Origin: Mesorhizobium loti
Lineage (GTDB): Bacteria; Pseudomonadota; Alphaproteobacteria; Rhizobiales; Rhizobiaceae
Length of the DNA stretch: 64,000 nucleotides
Assembly: GCF_003148495.1 (NCBI RefSeq)
Contig: NZ_QGGH01000019.1
Coordinates: forward strand, 23,801 to 87,800
Direction of reading: 5' to 3'
The notes under the pieces: generated by a model
Databases searched by the model: none
What the model was told of the DNA's origin: nothing
Seen by the model: only the letters and a program-made list of their open reading frames with translations
Translations under genes and position numbers: made by a program
In this document: positions 50,576-58,549 of the stretch, piece after piece
How positions within the stretch are numbered: the first letter of the stretch is position 1
Layout: each line of letters starts with the position of its first letter

Positions 50576-51424
50576 ATGACCCGTTTTTGGAAAGCGTTCG
50601 CCATCATCTTGTTCGCAGCGTCGACCACTTTTGCCGCCGCCGAGGAACGTTGGCAGACCTTGCCGGAGCCGGCGGCCATGCCCAAACCCGATCAGAGCGG
50701 ATATGCGCCGGTGAACGGCATCCAGATGTACTACGCCGTTTTCGGCGCGGGCGACCCGGTGCTGCTCATCCATGGTGGCCTCGGCCACGCCGACATCTGG
50801 GCCAGCCAGGTGGCCACGCTTTCCCAAACGCACAAGGTGATAGTCGCCGACAGCCGTGGCCACGGTCGCTCCACCCGCACCGAGCAGCCTTACGGCTACG
50901 ACTTGATGGCGTCGGACTATCTGGCGCTGCTCGACTACCTGAAGATCGACAGGACCGCGGTTGTCGGATGGAGCGATGGCGGCATTATCGGTATCGACAT
51001 CGCGCTGCATCATCCGGAGCGGCTGACAAGGCTCTTTGCGCAAGCCGCCAACGTAACCACCGATGGCGTCGATCCCGGCGTGATGACCAACAAGACCTTT
51101 GCCGCCTACATCGACCGCTCCGGCCGCGACTACAAGAAGATGTCAAAGACGCCGGACCAGTATGACGCCTTCGTGGCGCAGATGAGCCATATGTGGGAGA
51201 GCGAGCCGGCGTGGACCAAGGAACAGCTCGCCAAGATAACCACGCCGACGGCGATCGTTGCCGGCGACCATGATGAGGCGATCAAGCGCGAACACACCGA
51301 ATACATCGCCTCCGCCATCCCGGGCGCGAAGCTGATCATCCTACCCAACGCCAGTCATTTCGCCATGCTGCAAGCGCCGGATGAGTATAGCCAGGCGGCG
51401 CTGGACTTCATCGACACCAAATAG
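50576..51424 (+). CDS. Secreted alpha/beta hydrolase
   Basis: 282 residues. A signal peptide (AFAIILFAASTTFAAAE, cleaved near 21) directs it to the periplasm. The hydrolase core has DPVLLIHGGLGHADIW, VIVADSRGHGRST, the nucleophile elbow GWSDGG (S133), and the His near the end in ILPNASHFAMLQAP. The Asp in VAGDHDEAI completes the triad. Substrate unknown; this arrangement resembles non-haem haloperoxidase-like and lipase-like enzymes. It stands alone between ade (divergent) and the porin gene. Confidence 0.92.
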   Translation: MTRFWKAFAIILFAASTTFAAAEERWQTLPEPAAMPKPDQSGYAPVNGIQMYYAVFGAGDPVLLIHGGLGHADIWASQVATLSQTHKVIVADSRGHGRSTRTEQPYGYDLMASDYLALLDYLKIDRTAVVGWSDGGIIGIDIALHHPERLTRLFAQAANVTTDGVDPGVMTNKTFAAYIDRSGRDYKKMSKTPDQYDAFVAQMSHMWESEPAWTKEQLAKITTPTAIVAGDHDEAIKREHTEYIASAIPGAKLIILPNASHFAMLQAPDEYSQAALDFIDTK

Positions 51425-51540
51425 GGATTCTGTGCGGCAGAAAGGGGATTGCGATTGTTGAGCAATGGGATTCCGTTTTGCGGCGAATGTGGTTATCCTC
51501 GCCGCAAGGATCTTTCTGAATCGTCATTTCGGGGAGTTCG

Positions 51541-52206
51541 ATGCATCGCCTGATGGTCGCAAGTGCCGGTTTCCTCGCCGCTCTGGCCGTGCCGGCTTTC
51601 GCAGCCGACCCGGCGGTCGACCTGCCGATGACCGCGCCCGGTTTCGACTGGACGGGCTACTATGCCGGCATGCAGGCCGGCTATGGCTGGGGCCGATCCG
51701 ATATATCAGGGACAGAAGGCGCGCCGTTTTCAATCTCGCCCGACATTGACGGCGGTTTCGTCGGCGGCCATGTCGCCGGCCTTTGGCAGTTCGACCAGGC
51801 GGTGCTAGGCGCCGAGGCAGATCTCAACTATTCCTCGATCGAAGGCACGACGGAATCGGGCCTGGGAAGCACATTTGGCACCGACGTCAAGTGGTTCGGG
51901 TCGGTCAACGCCAAGGCCGGCTACGCGATGGATCGCCTACTGGTCTACGGCGTTGGCGGCATCGCCTTTGCCGGCATCGAAACGTCGCAAGTCGCGGGGC
52001 CGGCGTTCACCACCACGCGCACAAATGTCGGCTGGACCGTCGGGGCCGGCGTTGACTATGCGCTGACCGACAAGTTCGTCGTCGGCGCGCAGTATCGCTA
52101 CTATGATTTCGGCTCCGAGCATTACGACACGCCGGAACCCTTCAACGAACGCGATCAGAATGTGAAGCTGAACACGGTCGGCATCAATTTGAGCTACAAG
52201 TTCTGA
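51541..52206 (+). CDS. Outer-membrane beta-barrel protein, Omp25/Omp31-like
   Basis: 221 residues with a signal peptide (LAALAVPAFAADPAV, cleaved near 21). The mature protein starts FDWTGYYAGMQAGYGWG and carries alternating hydrophobic strands such as GGFVGGHVAGLWQF, VKWFGSVNAKAGYAMDRLLVYGVGGIAFAG and TNVGWTVGAGVDYALTDKFVVGAQYRYYDFG; it ends with the outer-membrane sorting Phe in NLSYKF. This matches the Omp25/Omp31/RopB type. A decayed partial copy lies at 55895. It overlaps the convergent permease gene by 13 bases. Confidence 0.93.
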   Translation: MHRLMVASAGFLAALAVPAFAADPAVDLPMTAPGFDWTGYYAGMQAGYGWGRSDISGTEGAPFSISPDIDGGFVGGHVAGLWQFDQAVLGAEADLNYSSIEGTTESGLGSTFGTDVKWFGSVNAKAGYAMDRLLVYGVGGIAFAGIETSQVAGPAFTTTRTNVGWTVGAGVDYALTDKFVVGAQYRYYDFGSEHYDTPEPFNERDQNVKLNTVGINLSYKF

Positions 52207-52952
52207 TCGCTCCCGTTCAGTGCCGGTGTGTTGCGGACGGGTTGCAAGCCGGAATTCCGATCGTTGCTCTTCCGAGAATATGGGGCGGACATTCGCCTCT
52301 CGATCCAGCCTTGCGCGAGTGTCAGGATGGAGACCATGACGAGATAATAGAGGAACGCGCAGGCATACCATTCGGTGAACCGGAAGCTCGCCGATATGGA
52401 CAGGGAGGTTGTTGTCATCAATTCCCGCAGCGAGATCGTGTACGCCAGGGACGTCGATTTCAGCAAGGAAATGAATTCATTCATCAGAGACGGCAAGGCG
52501 ATACGCATTGCCTGAGGCATGACGACCAAGCGAAAGGCCTGAAATTTGGTGAGCCCAAGTGCGGCAGCCGCCTCCCTCTGGCCAGCCCCCAAAGACCCAA
52601 GTGCGGCGCGCATGATTTCCGCGTTATAGGCCACACCGACCAGGGTCATGCCAATGTAAGCGGCAATGAACGGGGTGAACCACGACGAGCGGAATATCGG
52701 AAACAGTTGCGGCAAGCCGTTCCAGATAAACAACAGCACCAGGATCATGGGCGCACTTCTGAACAGCCAGACATAGGCCAACAGGACCCAGCGGACCGAA
52801 GCATGCTTGGAGCTTAATCCGATCGCCACCGGTAAACACAGCGTGAAGGCCGTCACCTGGACGCAGATCGAAAGGCCGATCGTTATTAGAGCGCCATGGA
52901 TCAAGGCGGGGCTGACGAGAGCTTGAAGGAAAATGATCGGATCAAACAGCAC
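52194..52952 (-). CDS. Polar amino-acid-type ABC transporter permease (HisM/GlnP family)
   Basis: 252 residues with about five spans and the cytoplasmic EAA-like loop (LGAGQREAAAALGLTKFQAFRLVVMPQAMRIALPS), which contacts an ATPase. The IHGALITIGLSICVQV start and the ENG-like mid region fit the HisM/GlnP family of importers for polar amino acids and related molecules. GTG at 52952 is the start. The C-terminal 25 residues are polar and overlap the porin gene by 13 bases. No ATPase gene is in the cluster. Confidence 0.93.
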   Translation of the reverse strand: MLFDPIIFLQALVSPALIHGALITIGLSICVQVTAFTLCLPVAIGLSSKHASVRWVLLAYVWLFRSAPMILVLLFIWNGLPQLFPIFRSSWFTPFIAAYIGMTLVGVAYNAEIMRAALGSLGAGQREAAAALGLTKFQAFRLVVMPQAMRIALPSLMNEFISLLKSTSLAYTISLRELMTTTSLSISASFRFTEWYACAFLYYLVMVSILTLAQGWIERRMSAPYSRKSNDRNSGLQPVRNTPALNGSDQNL

Positions 52953-52972
52953 GTCGGCCCCGCGCTTCTTGC

Positions 52973-53800
52973 CTACGAGTCAAAGTCTACGTCGAAACCA
53001 GACTCGGGAAAATTGTACTTCTTCGATATCTCGCCAAACGTTCCTTGCTTCTTGAGTGCCTTAAGCGCCGACCTCAGCAACGCCAGGTCTTCCGGCGATT
53101 TCTGGATGTATATGCCGAACTGGAACTCGGAGGGATAGGTGTACACGACCTTGATCTTGTCACCGGTCTGTTTGGTGCGAACGCCAGCTTCAGCCGCTTC
53201 GGTCAGCGTTGCATCGGCTCGCCCGATCATGACCTGCTGGGTCGCCGCGACCTGCGATTCATAGGTCTGGAAGGTGACAAGCGCCTTGCCCTCCGCCTTG
53301 AACTTCTTGTTCATCTCGTCGGGTGCATCGGCGTAAGACGTCCCGGCTTCGATCGCCAGCGACTTGCCGGCAAGGTCGTCCGGGGTCTTGATCGCATTGT
53401 TCGTCGCGGCAGTGACGATCACGGTCGACGATTTCAGATAGGGCACCCCATCATAGGATTGACGGCGCTTGTCGTTGAGATAGATGCCACTGATGACGAG
53501 CGAGCAGCGACTTGCCTGCAGCGACGGCAGAAGCCCGTCAAAGCCTGAGACCACGAATGTGATGTCGGCGCCCCAGAATTTGGCAAGCGCATCGGCGACA
53601 TCTATGTCGACGCCGACCGGTCGCGTGTCGGTTGGCTTGTCCATGTAGGTGAATGGTGGAAAGCCGGCCGTGGTGCACACGGTGAGGTGTCCGTCGCGTA
53701 TGAACGAGGGCGCAGCTGTTTGAGCAAGAGCGGTTTGGCTGAGCAGTGTTGCGCCCAACACAGAAGTGATGTGGCATGCACGTAGCATCGTTCGTTTCAT
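52973..53800 (-). CDS. Substrate-binding protein of the ABC transporter (family 3)
   Basis: 275 residues. Signal peptide (LRACHITSVLGATLLSQTALAQ, cleaved near 26). Family-3 binding protein: FIRDGHLTVCTTAGFPPFTYMD, VGVDIDVADALAKFWG, LQASRCSLVISGIYLNDKR, and the hinge KSLAIEAGTSYAD. The C-terminus QGTFGEISKKYNFPES is also typical. It binds a polar solute, probably an amino acid or derivative, in the periplasm. Start 53800 is behind GGGGAA, and overlaps the GYD gene by four bases. Confidence 0.93.
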   Translation of the reverse strand: MKRTMLRACHITSVLGATLLSQTALAQTAAPSFIRDGHLTVCTTAGFPPFTYMDKPTDTRPVGVDIDVADALAKFWGADITFVVSGFDGLLPSLQASRCSLVISGIYLNDKRRQSYDGVPYLKSSTVIVTAATNNAIKTPDDLAGKSLAIEAGTSYADAPDEMNKKFKAEGKALVTFQTYESQVAATQQVMIGRADATLTEAAEAGVRTKQTGDKIKVVYTYPSEFQFGIYIQKSPEDLALLRSALKALKKQGTFGEISKKYNFPESGFDVDFDS

Positions 53801-54120
53801 GGCAATTCCCCTGTTGCAATTCGGCTTTTTATTGACGCCTCGACAATCGAGCTCCATGCCGAGGCGTCGAATGCACGCAGCACGACCGGATCGACATGCC
53901 CGTCCTGGCGGGCGACGAGCAGGTATTGCATCATCGCCGTTTCGCTCGGCATCTCGAAAATCTGCACGAAATCGTAGGCGCCCATTGTGGCGTAGAGGGC
54001 GACGCTGCGCCCACCGAGATCTTCGACTCGTTCACGACTGACCCGAGCGCGCTCCGGAGAATTGGCAATCTCGTCGAGCCCCCGCTGCGTGAGACGCATC
54101 AGAGAGATGAAATAAGGCAT
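53797..54120 (-). CDS. GYD-domain protein
   Basis: 107 residues of the GYD family: FISLMRLTQRGLDEIANSPERARVSRERVEDLGG, SVALYATMGAYDFVQIFEMPSETAMMQYLLVARQDGHV and VVLRAFD. The YDFV motif in MGAYDFVQIFE gives the family its name. The function is unknown; members often sit in catabolic operons. It overlaps the binding-protein gene by ATGA and follows the hydrolase by 23 bases, so it is translationally tied to the cluster. Confidence 0.92.
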   Translation of the reverse strand: MPYFISLMRLTQRGLDEIANSPERARVSRERVEDLGGRSVALYATMGAYDFVQIFEMPSETAMMQYLLVARQDGHVDPVVLRAFDASAWSSIVEASIKSRIATGELP

Positions 54121-54143
54121 TGCACCAATCCAGTTGGTTTCGA

Positions 54144-54839
54144 TCAGGTGTTGGCCGAGGACGCGTCCAATGCGCGAAGGCCCGCCATCACATCCGCCGC
54201 CCTTGAGACGACACCGTAGATGCCGTCCTCGACGGTGACCATGTGAACGGCGGCGTCATGGGCGTACTGGTCGCCGCTGGCGCAGGCATCCTCGATCAGC
54301 AGGCATTGGTAATTTCTGTCCGCCGCCTCACGCATTGTCGTGCTCACGCAAACGTCCGTCGTGCAGCCGCTGAAAAGCAGGTGGGAAATCCCCCTGGCCC
54401 GCAGGACATGATCGAGGTCGGTATGGGTGAATGCACCGTTGGCGGTCTTGTCGATGACGACGTCGTTGGCATGGACGGTGATTTCCGGGACAATCTCAAA
54501 ACCTGGCGACGAGCGCAAAAGGACTTGGGTTCCCTCGAGCCCCGCACGTTTGCGACGCCAGCGCTCATAGGGAGTCATATCGGCCATGTCGGCGCGATAG
54601 CCCTGCCTGGTATGCAGGATCAGGCACCCCGCCGTGCGGGCGGCATGTATCAGAGCATTCACCGTCGGCAAAATCGCTCGCAACGGTGCGGGATCGTAGC
54701 CTTTTCTGGCGAAATAGCCGTCGGAAGACAGGAAATCGACCTGAAGGTCGATGACGAGAAGAGCCGTCACCTTGGGATCGAGATTTCCGTCATAGGGATA
54801 ATCGAAAGGACGCGACCTGATCCACTTTGTTCCTGTCAT
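54144..54839 (-). CDS. Isochorismatase-like cysteine hydrolase
   Basis: 231 residues. The catalytic triad of the family is clear: D31 (LLVIDLQVDF), K131 (DVVIDKTANGAF) and C164 (SGCTTDVCVSTTMREA), with the cis-peptide block before C164. Related members hydrolyse carbamoyl or amide groups (ureidoacrylate, N-carbamoylsarcosine, nicotinamide, maleamate). With a transporter and GYD protein it may act on an imported amide, which is inference. ATG 54839 is preferred to the longer frame. Confidence 0.94.
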   Translation of the reverse strand: MTGTKWIRSRPFDYPYDGNLDPKVTALLVIDLQVDFLSSDGYFARKGYDPAPLRAILPTVNALIHAARTAGCLILHTRQGYRADMADMTPYERWRRKRAGLEGTQVLLRSSPGFEIVPEITVHANDVVIDKTANGAFTHTDLDHVLRARGISHLLFSGCTTDVCVSTTMREAADRNYQCLLIEDACASGDQYAHDAAVHMVTVEDGIYGVVSRAADVMAGLRALDASSANT

Positions 54840-54885
54840 TGGGCGCCCCGGCTTGTTGCTCGACGCCGAAGCTAGGACAAGCCAA

Positions 54886-54902
54886 TTGTTTTGACAAACC
54901 AA
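54886..54902. promoter_or_regulatory. Candidate LysR operator between divergent genes
   Basis: TTGTTTTGACAAACCAA is a near-perfect 17-base palindrome (one mismatch pair, TTGNTTTG-A-CAAANCAA) in the 105-base gap between the LysR gene and the cysteine hydrolase gene. It fits the T-N11-A class of LysR sites and overlaps promoter-like TTGACA sequence. Confidence 0.55.
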
Positions 54903-54944
54903 ATGATTTATACAATTTCAAGTTAGTACAGCTAAACAATAGAG

Positions 54945-55844
54945 ATGAAGCACCCACACGGCCTGGCCTATCTTCGCGTCTTCGAAACGGTTGCTCGGGT
55001 TGGTTCCGTGCGCGCGGCTGCGACCGAGCTGAGCGTCACGCCCGGCGCTGTAAGCCAGCAGGTGCGCAACCTGCAGGACACCCTTGGTGTCGCCCTGTTC
55101 GTCAGGGACGGGCGGCGCCTGCGCCTGACGGAAGCTGGAAAGACATTGCAGCGCTCAGCGGCGATAGCTTTTTCCGAGATCGACACGTGCGTTGATGAAA
55201 TTGCCAGGCCCGCACCATCGGCGGGACCTCGATCCGTCACGATTGCGGTGCCACCGGCTCTCGCGGTTTCATGGTTCACGACCCAGATGTTCGACTTTGC
55301 CCAGGTTGAAGGCCTTACGTCCTTTCGTATGATACCCGCGGTTGATTTCAGCCAGATCGACTGGCGCTCGACCGACATCGCGATCGTCTACGGTTCACCG
55401 CCCTGGAAGGGCTTTTCCTGGAGCCTCATGGCCAACGTCGCCCTGCGACCAGTTTGCAGCCCGAAACTGCTGAATGCCTCACCATCATTGAGATCGCCGC
55501 GCGACGTGACGGAACACTGGCTTTTGCACGAGGACGACGGCAGTGAATGGCTGCGGTGGCTGACAGCGGCGAATGTATCGCAAGTCACCTCGCGCAACGC
55601 ATATTTCGGCACATTGATGATGGCGATAACCGCGGCTCTTGAAGGGCGCGGACTTGCTCTGGTCAGTGACTTCCTTGCGTCCGAATACCTTCATTCAGGA
55701 CGACTGGTCAGGCCGTTCGAGACGGCAATCGAGGCTTCACGGAGCTACTATTGTGTCTGCGCCGACAGCCGCGCCGCCGATCCGCAGATCATGCGGATGA
55801 CAGAGTGGATCATAGACCGATCGAGAGCACCGCAACGAGTTTGA
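54945..55844 (+). CDS. LysR-family transcriptional regulator
   Basis: 299 residues. The N-terminal helix-turn-helix spans about residues 8-60 (LRVFETVARVGSVRAAATELSVTPGAVSQQVRNLQDTLGVALFVRDGR), followed by the LysR effector domain with SRNAYFGTLMMAITAALEGRGLALVSDFLASEY. It is divergent from the hydrolase/GYD/transporter operon with the candidate operator between them, so it most likely controls that operon in response to its substrate. The effector is unknown. Confidence 0.94.
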   Translation: MKHPHGLAYLRVFETVARVGSVRAAATELSVTPGAVSQQVRNLQDTLGVALFVRDGRRLRLTEAGKTLQRSAAIAFSEIDTCVDEIARPAPSAGPRSVTIAVPPALAVSWFTTQMFDFAQVEGLTSFRMIPAVDFSQIDWRSTDIAIVYGSPPWKGFSWSLMANVALRPVCSPKLLNASPSLRSPRDVTEHWLLHEDDGSEWLRWLTAANVSQVTSRNAYFGTLMMAITAALEGRGLALVSDFLASEYLHSGRLVRPFETAIEASRSYYCVCADSRAADPQIMRMTEWIIDRSRAPQRV

Positions 55845-56333
55845 ACGGGAAAGCGTTCGGCACTTGTCTTGGCCTCGCCACAGCGTGATTTGAACCCTTG
55901 TCCGCCCAAGGCGCGTGGAACAAATGGTTCGGGTCGGTTAACGCCATGTCCGGCTGCGCCATGGACCGCCTGCCGGTCTATGGGATTGGCGGCATCGCCT
56001 CCGCCGGCATCGAACCGCGATCAGAATGTGAAGCTAAACACTATCGGCATGAACCTCACCAGCAGCGTAACGCTGCTGGCTAAGGCCGAGGAGCTATCTT
56101 GGTGGAAGGGAGGCGGCCGACGCTCCCAGTGGGCGGGGGGAATGGGTTGGGCCTGAGAGGCGCCGGCCTTGGTGGATCAAATCCACCACACAGGCATCCT
56201 ACCAGCACCCGCGGCGCCGATAATTCCGTGATCGCGCCAGTATCATCAAGCCGCCCGGTCTGTTTGCACGTTCGGCCAGGACCCAAGAACACGACTTGAC
56301 GGCCTGTGTCTGGCGTCTGAAAAGGGCTGGCCT
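55845..56333 (+). other. Region with a porin gene remnant before tRNA-Leu
   Basis: This 489-base stretch holds the porin gene remnant (55895-56060), a short hairpin TGGTGGAT / ATCCACCA (56170-56188) and otherwise nothing I can call. Any minus-strand open frame across here includes the tRNA antisense and is not a gene. Confidence 0.5.
55895..56060 (+). pseudogene. Decayed fragment of the Omp25/31-like porin gene
   Basis: This stretch encodes KWFGSVNAMSGCAMDRLPVYGIGGIASAGIE, matching residues of the porin at 51541 (KWFGSVNAKAGYAMDRLLVYGVGGIAFAGIE), and after a junction continues with sequence matching the porin's DQNVKLNTVGINL region in another frame. So the segment between them is deleted and the frame broken, and the N-terminus is missing. 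It is a remnant of a duplicated porin gene with many substitutions, now non-functional. Confidence 0.75.
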
Positions 56334-56419
56334 GCGGACGTGGCGGAATTGGTAGACGCAAGGGACTTAAAATCCCTCGATCTCTGATCGTACGGGTTCG
56401 ATTCCCGTCGTCCGCACCA
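56334..56419 (+). tRNA. tRNA-Leu (anticodon UAA)
   Basis: Acceptor arms GCGGACG (56334-56340) and CGTCCGC (56409-56415) pair perfectly, with A discriminator and encoded CCA. The D arm is GGCGGAATTGGTAGACGC, the anticodon stem GGGAC..., loop with TAA anticodon, then a long variable arm (class II, as required for Leu) and T arm GGGTTCGATTCCC. An 86-base Leu tRNA reading UUA and, with wobble, UUG. Confidence 0.97.
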
Positions 56420-56544
56420 CTGCTGTGATTTGTGCAAGATTCGGCTTGAACCAGCCCGGAAACGACGGCGTTCCCAGCGCAGCCATCAAATGTCAGGCGT
56501 CGCGACACGAACCATGAACTGAAGGGGCAGCGCCGGTGTCCTGC

Positions 56545-56913
56545 TCACAGTGACGCCATACCGACAAGGGTTTGCGCGTGAGCATAGAGCTCGCGGCCGG
56601 CTCGCCGATATTCGATCTCCTCGCCGCTACAAACGACCATGAACTGCGCCACGAACTCATGGGTGGTTGTGGCCGGGGTTGCGAGCATGGTTTCCACGAT
56701 GCTGGACATGTCAGCATACACGCGAACCAGATCATTGTCGGAAATGTCAAAGGAGATCGATTCCCTGAGCGCCACCCAACGCCGAAAGCTTGCCAGGATC
56801 GGCCTCTCGTTCAAGTTTGCAGCAGAAGCCCTTTCCACTGCAGCGGCTCCTATTGCTGGAATGGAGACGACTGTGCCGAGCACAGTGCGACTGGTCGTTG
56901 CATGAAAAGTCAT
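56545..56913 (-). CDS. Hypothetical protein, possibly a prophage or island remnant
   Basis: 122 residues; start MTFHATTSRTVLGTVVSIPAIGAAAVERASA looks like a weak signal sequence, and the rest is helical (DLVRVYADMSSIVETMLATPATTTHEFVAQFM). Codon use is less GC-rich in third positions than the core genes. Similar short proteins with this N-terminus occur in rhizobial islands, as far as I recall. AGGGA precedes the ATG at 56913. Function unknown. Confidence 0.65.
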   Translation of the reverse strand: MTFHATTSRTVLGTVVSIPAIGAAAVERASAANLNERPILASFRRWVALRESISFDISDNDLVRVYADMSSIVETMLATPATTTHEFVAQFMVVCSGEEIEYRRAGRELYAHAQTLVGMASL

Positions 56914-57252
56914 GTCCAAGTCCCTACGGTTGCAGCCAACTTTCTACGGTCGACAACCCGAAGCTGCATTGCTCTAAATCAAAATCATTGGCAAACGAGC
57001 CGAACCGAAGGAACACGCGCCAGATGGCTGCGCGCCGCATAACAAACGGCCCGGCACGCTCGCAGTCGGGGGGACGTTGGGGTCGTGCCGGGCCGTTGCG
57101 GGTGGGCTTGGTTTGGGATCTTGCCCCGCACCGACCAGCGTATATCTATATTAGCCACGTCTCAATTAAGACTGAAGTCCTGCCGACCAAGAGCTCTTTG
57201 TTTTAACGCAATTCCGCACGGAGAACCGTTTCACACTTTTCCTGGAATTGCT
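56914..57252. other. Low-gene region with a palindromic repeat at its right end
   Basis: No gene is accepted here. A GC-rich inverted pair, CGGCCCGGCACG (57049-57060) / CGTGCCGGGCCG (57089-57100), suggests a hairpin. The right end is the modular repeat module C at 57208-57251. The sequence near 56975-56985 (TCTAAATCAAAATC) is AT-rich and could be a promoter for the gene at 56913, but no clear -35/-10 pair is seen. Confidence 0.4.
57208..57251 (+). repeat. Modular palindromic repeat, module C
   Basis: GCAATTCC (57208-57215) and GGAATTGC (57244-57251) are perfect arms around a core GAGAACCG...CACTTTT that aligns with the core of module B (AAACCG...CACTTTT). The linker CTTTGTTTTAAC before it matches the linker before module B. 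It ends one base before the stop codon of the gene at 57253. Confidence 0.65.
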
Positions 57253-57462
57253 CTAGCGGCCCAAGGGTTGCCTGGAAAGCGAAACCAGCTCTAGCTCGTC
57301 AGTTACGCCGGCCATGTAGTTTGCGATGATCCGAGACGCGAGCGCGCTGCGCGCTTCAGTCGATTGGCTGTTGAGCTTAAGTTGCTCAAAAACGCGCCCC
57401 AACAAGGCCAGTTCGGATGGATCAAAAATCCCTGCTTCCGTTGCTTTTCTCCGAATAGGCAC
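57253..57462 (-). CDS. Small hypothetical protein after the PilZ gene
   Basis: 69 residues from GTG at 57462, which follows a strong GGGAGG; the longer frame to 57543 overlaps the PilZ gene by 68 bases and is not preferred. The product, VPIRRKATEAGIFDPSELAL then LGRVFEQLKLN and ARSALASRIIANYMAGVTDELELV, resembles a rhizobial family of short helical proteins often seen as unannotated genes. No known function. Ends exactly at the module C repeat. Confidence 0.7.
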   Translation of the reverse strand: MPIRRKATEAGIFDPSELALLGRVFEQLKLNSQSTEARSALASRIIANYMAGVTDELELVSLSRQPLGR

Positions 57463-57475
57463 GCGACCTCCCAAC

Positions 57476-57733
57476 TCAGTATATTTGAATGCCAAGGCGC
57501 TCACGCCTTCGCCACCGCACCACAGCTCGATAGCTGGCGTCATCTTCAGGCACTAGAAGGACGAAACGGTCTGGAATTGTGACGCCGGGGTCCACCCGCA
57601 ATTCCGCACCATGAGCGTGTTGATTTCTAACGGAGCAACCGATCTTCGCATCGTCCGTGATGATCGTCGCATCCTTCAGGACAATCCCACGAGCGTGAGA
57701 GCGTCGCTCCATTGGCGGATCAATGGGGGGCAT
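57476..57733 (-). CDS. PilZ-domain-like small protein
   Basis: 85 residues. RxxxR-type start (ERRSHARGIVLKDATII), then VRNQHAHGAELRVD in place of the D/NxSxxG motif (Ser replaced by His: NxHxxG), and VLLVPEDDASYRAVVRWRRRERLGIQI, the PilZ-like end. If it binds cyclic di-GMP, the changed second motif makes it atypical. GGAAAG precedes the ATG at 57733. Operon with the small gene at 57253 is likely; function unknown. Confidence 0.8.
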   Translation of the reverse strand: MPPIDPPMERRSHARGIVLKDATIITDDAKIGCSVRNQHAHGAELRVDPGVTIPDRFVLLVPEDDASYRAVVRWRRRERLGIQIY

Positions 57734-57970
57734 GGTGTTATTCTTTCCGTAAATCCAGCAGTGAACGGTTGATGGACTTCAAACGCATGCTTGACTCGCA
57801 AAACCACGATTCAATTAGCTAGCACTAAAATGGTTCCCAAAACGCAAAGCCGACAGCGCTTCGTCTGTCCTGCCCTCGAGAAGCGCCCTCGCGGCCATCC
57901 ATGACCTGCTTTGATGGCACCCATTTTCCAGCGCTCCGATGCCGGCAAGGCGCCGGATAGCCACAGAGGG

Positions 57971-58549
57971 TCAAGCAGGGATCGGGTTCAGCTTCAGATG
58001 CTGGATCAGAATAATCGTCTTGGCATCGATGATGCGACCGTCGGAGATGCTGGCCAGCGCCTCGTCGAGCGGCATTTCCAACACCTCGATGTCCTCGCCC
58101 TCTTCTGGCGCGCCGCCGCCGGCCGAGATGCGGTCGGCGGGCGAATAGCGGGCGACGAAGAACCAGAGCCGTTCGGTGACGCTGCCCGGGCTCATATAGG
58201 GCGAAAAAAGCCGCTCGACGTTCTGCAGCCGGTAGCCGAGTTCTTCCTCGGCTTCCTTGCGGATGGCGGTCTCTGGATCGTTCTCGTCGAGCAGCCCGGC
58301 ACAGGCCTCGATCAGCGGCTCGCGATGGCCGGTGACGTAGGCGGGATAGCGGAACTGGCGCACCAGAAGCACGGTCGAACGCGAAGGATCGTAAGGCAGG
58401 ATCACAGCGCCGTCGCCGCGATCATAGGTCTGGCGTACCTGCGTCTCCCACTCGCCGTCACGCCGGCGGTAGTCGAGGACGGTCTTCTTCAGGACGGCCC
58501 AGTCGTCGGAGAGTATCTCTTCTGAACGGATGCGAATGCGATCTTCCAT
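57971..58549 (-). CDS. Nudix hydrolase, NudK-like
   Basis: 192 residues. The Nudix box is AGLLDENDPETAIRKEAEEELGYR (quoted in two parts: AGLLDENDPETAIRK and EAEEELGYR), very close to the box in NudK (GDP-mannose pyrophosphatase). N-terminal RYPAYVTGHREPLIEACAG and C-terminal ISDGRIIDAKTIILIQHLKL also fit the GDP-sugar/ADP-ribose group. Substrate cannot be fixed. ATG 58549 follows GGAG. Divergent from the oxidoreductase gene at 58704. Confidence 0.92.
   Translation of the reverse strand: MEDRIRIRSEEILSDDWAVLKKTVLDYRRRDGEWETQVRQTYDRGDGAVILPYDPSRSTVLLVRQFRYPAYVTGHREPLIEACAGLLDENDPETAIRKEAEEELGYRLQNVERLFSPYMSPGSVTERLWFFVARYSPADRISAGGGAPEEGEDIEVLEMPLDEALASISDGRIIDAKTIILIQHLKLNPIPA

Noticed and set aside
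56080..56508. A 142-codon minus-strand frame crossing the tRNA-Leu gene
   Set aside because: The DDGNRTRTIRDRGILSPLR segment is the antisense translation of the tRNA, a known source of false proteins.
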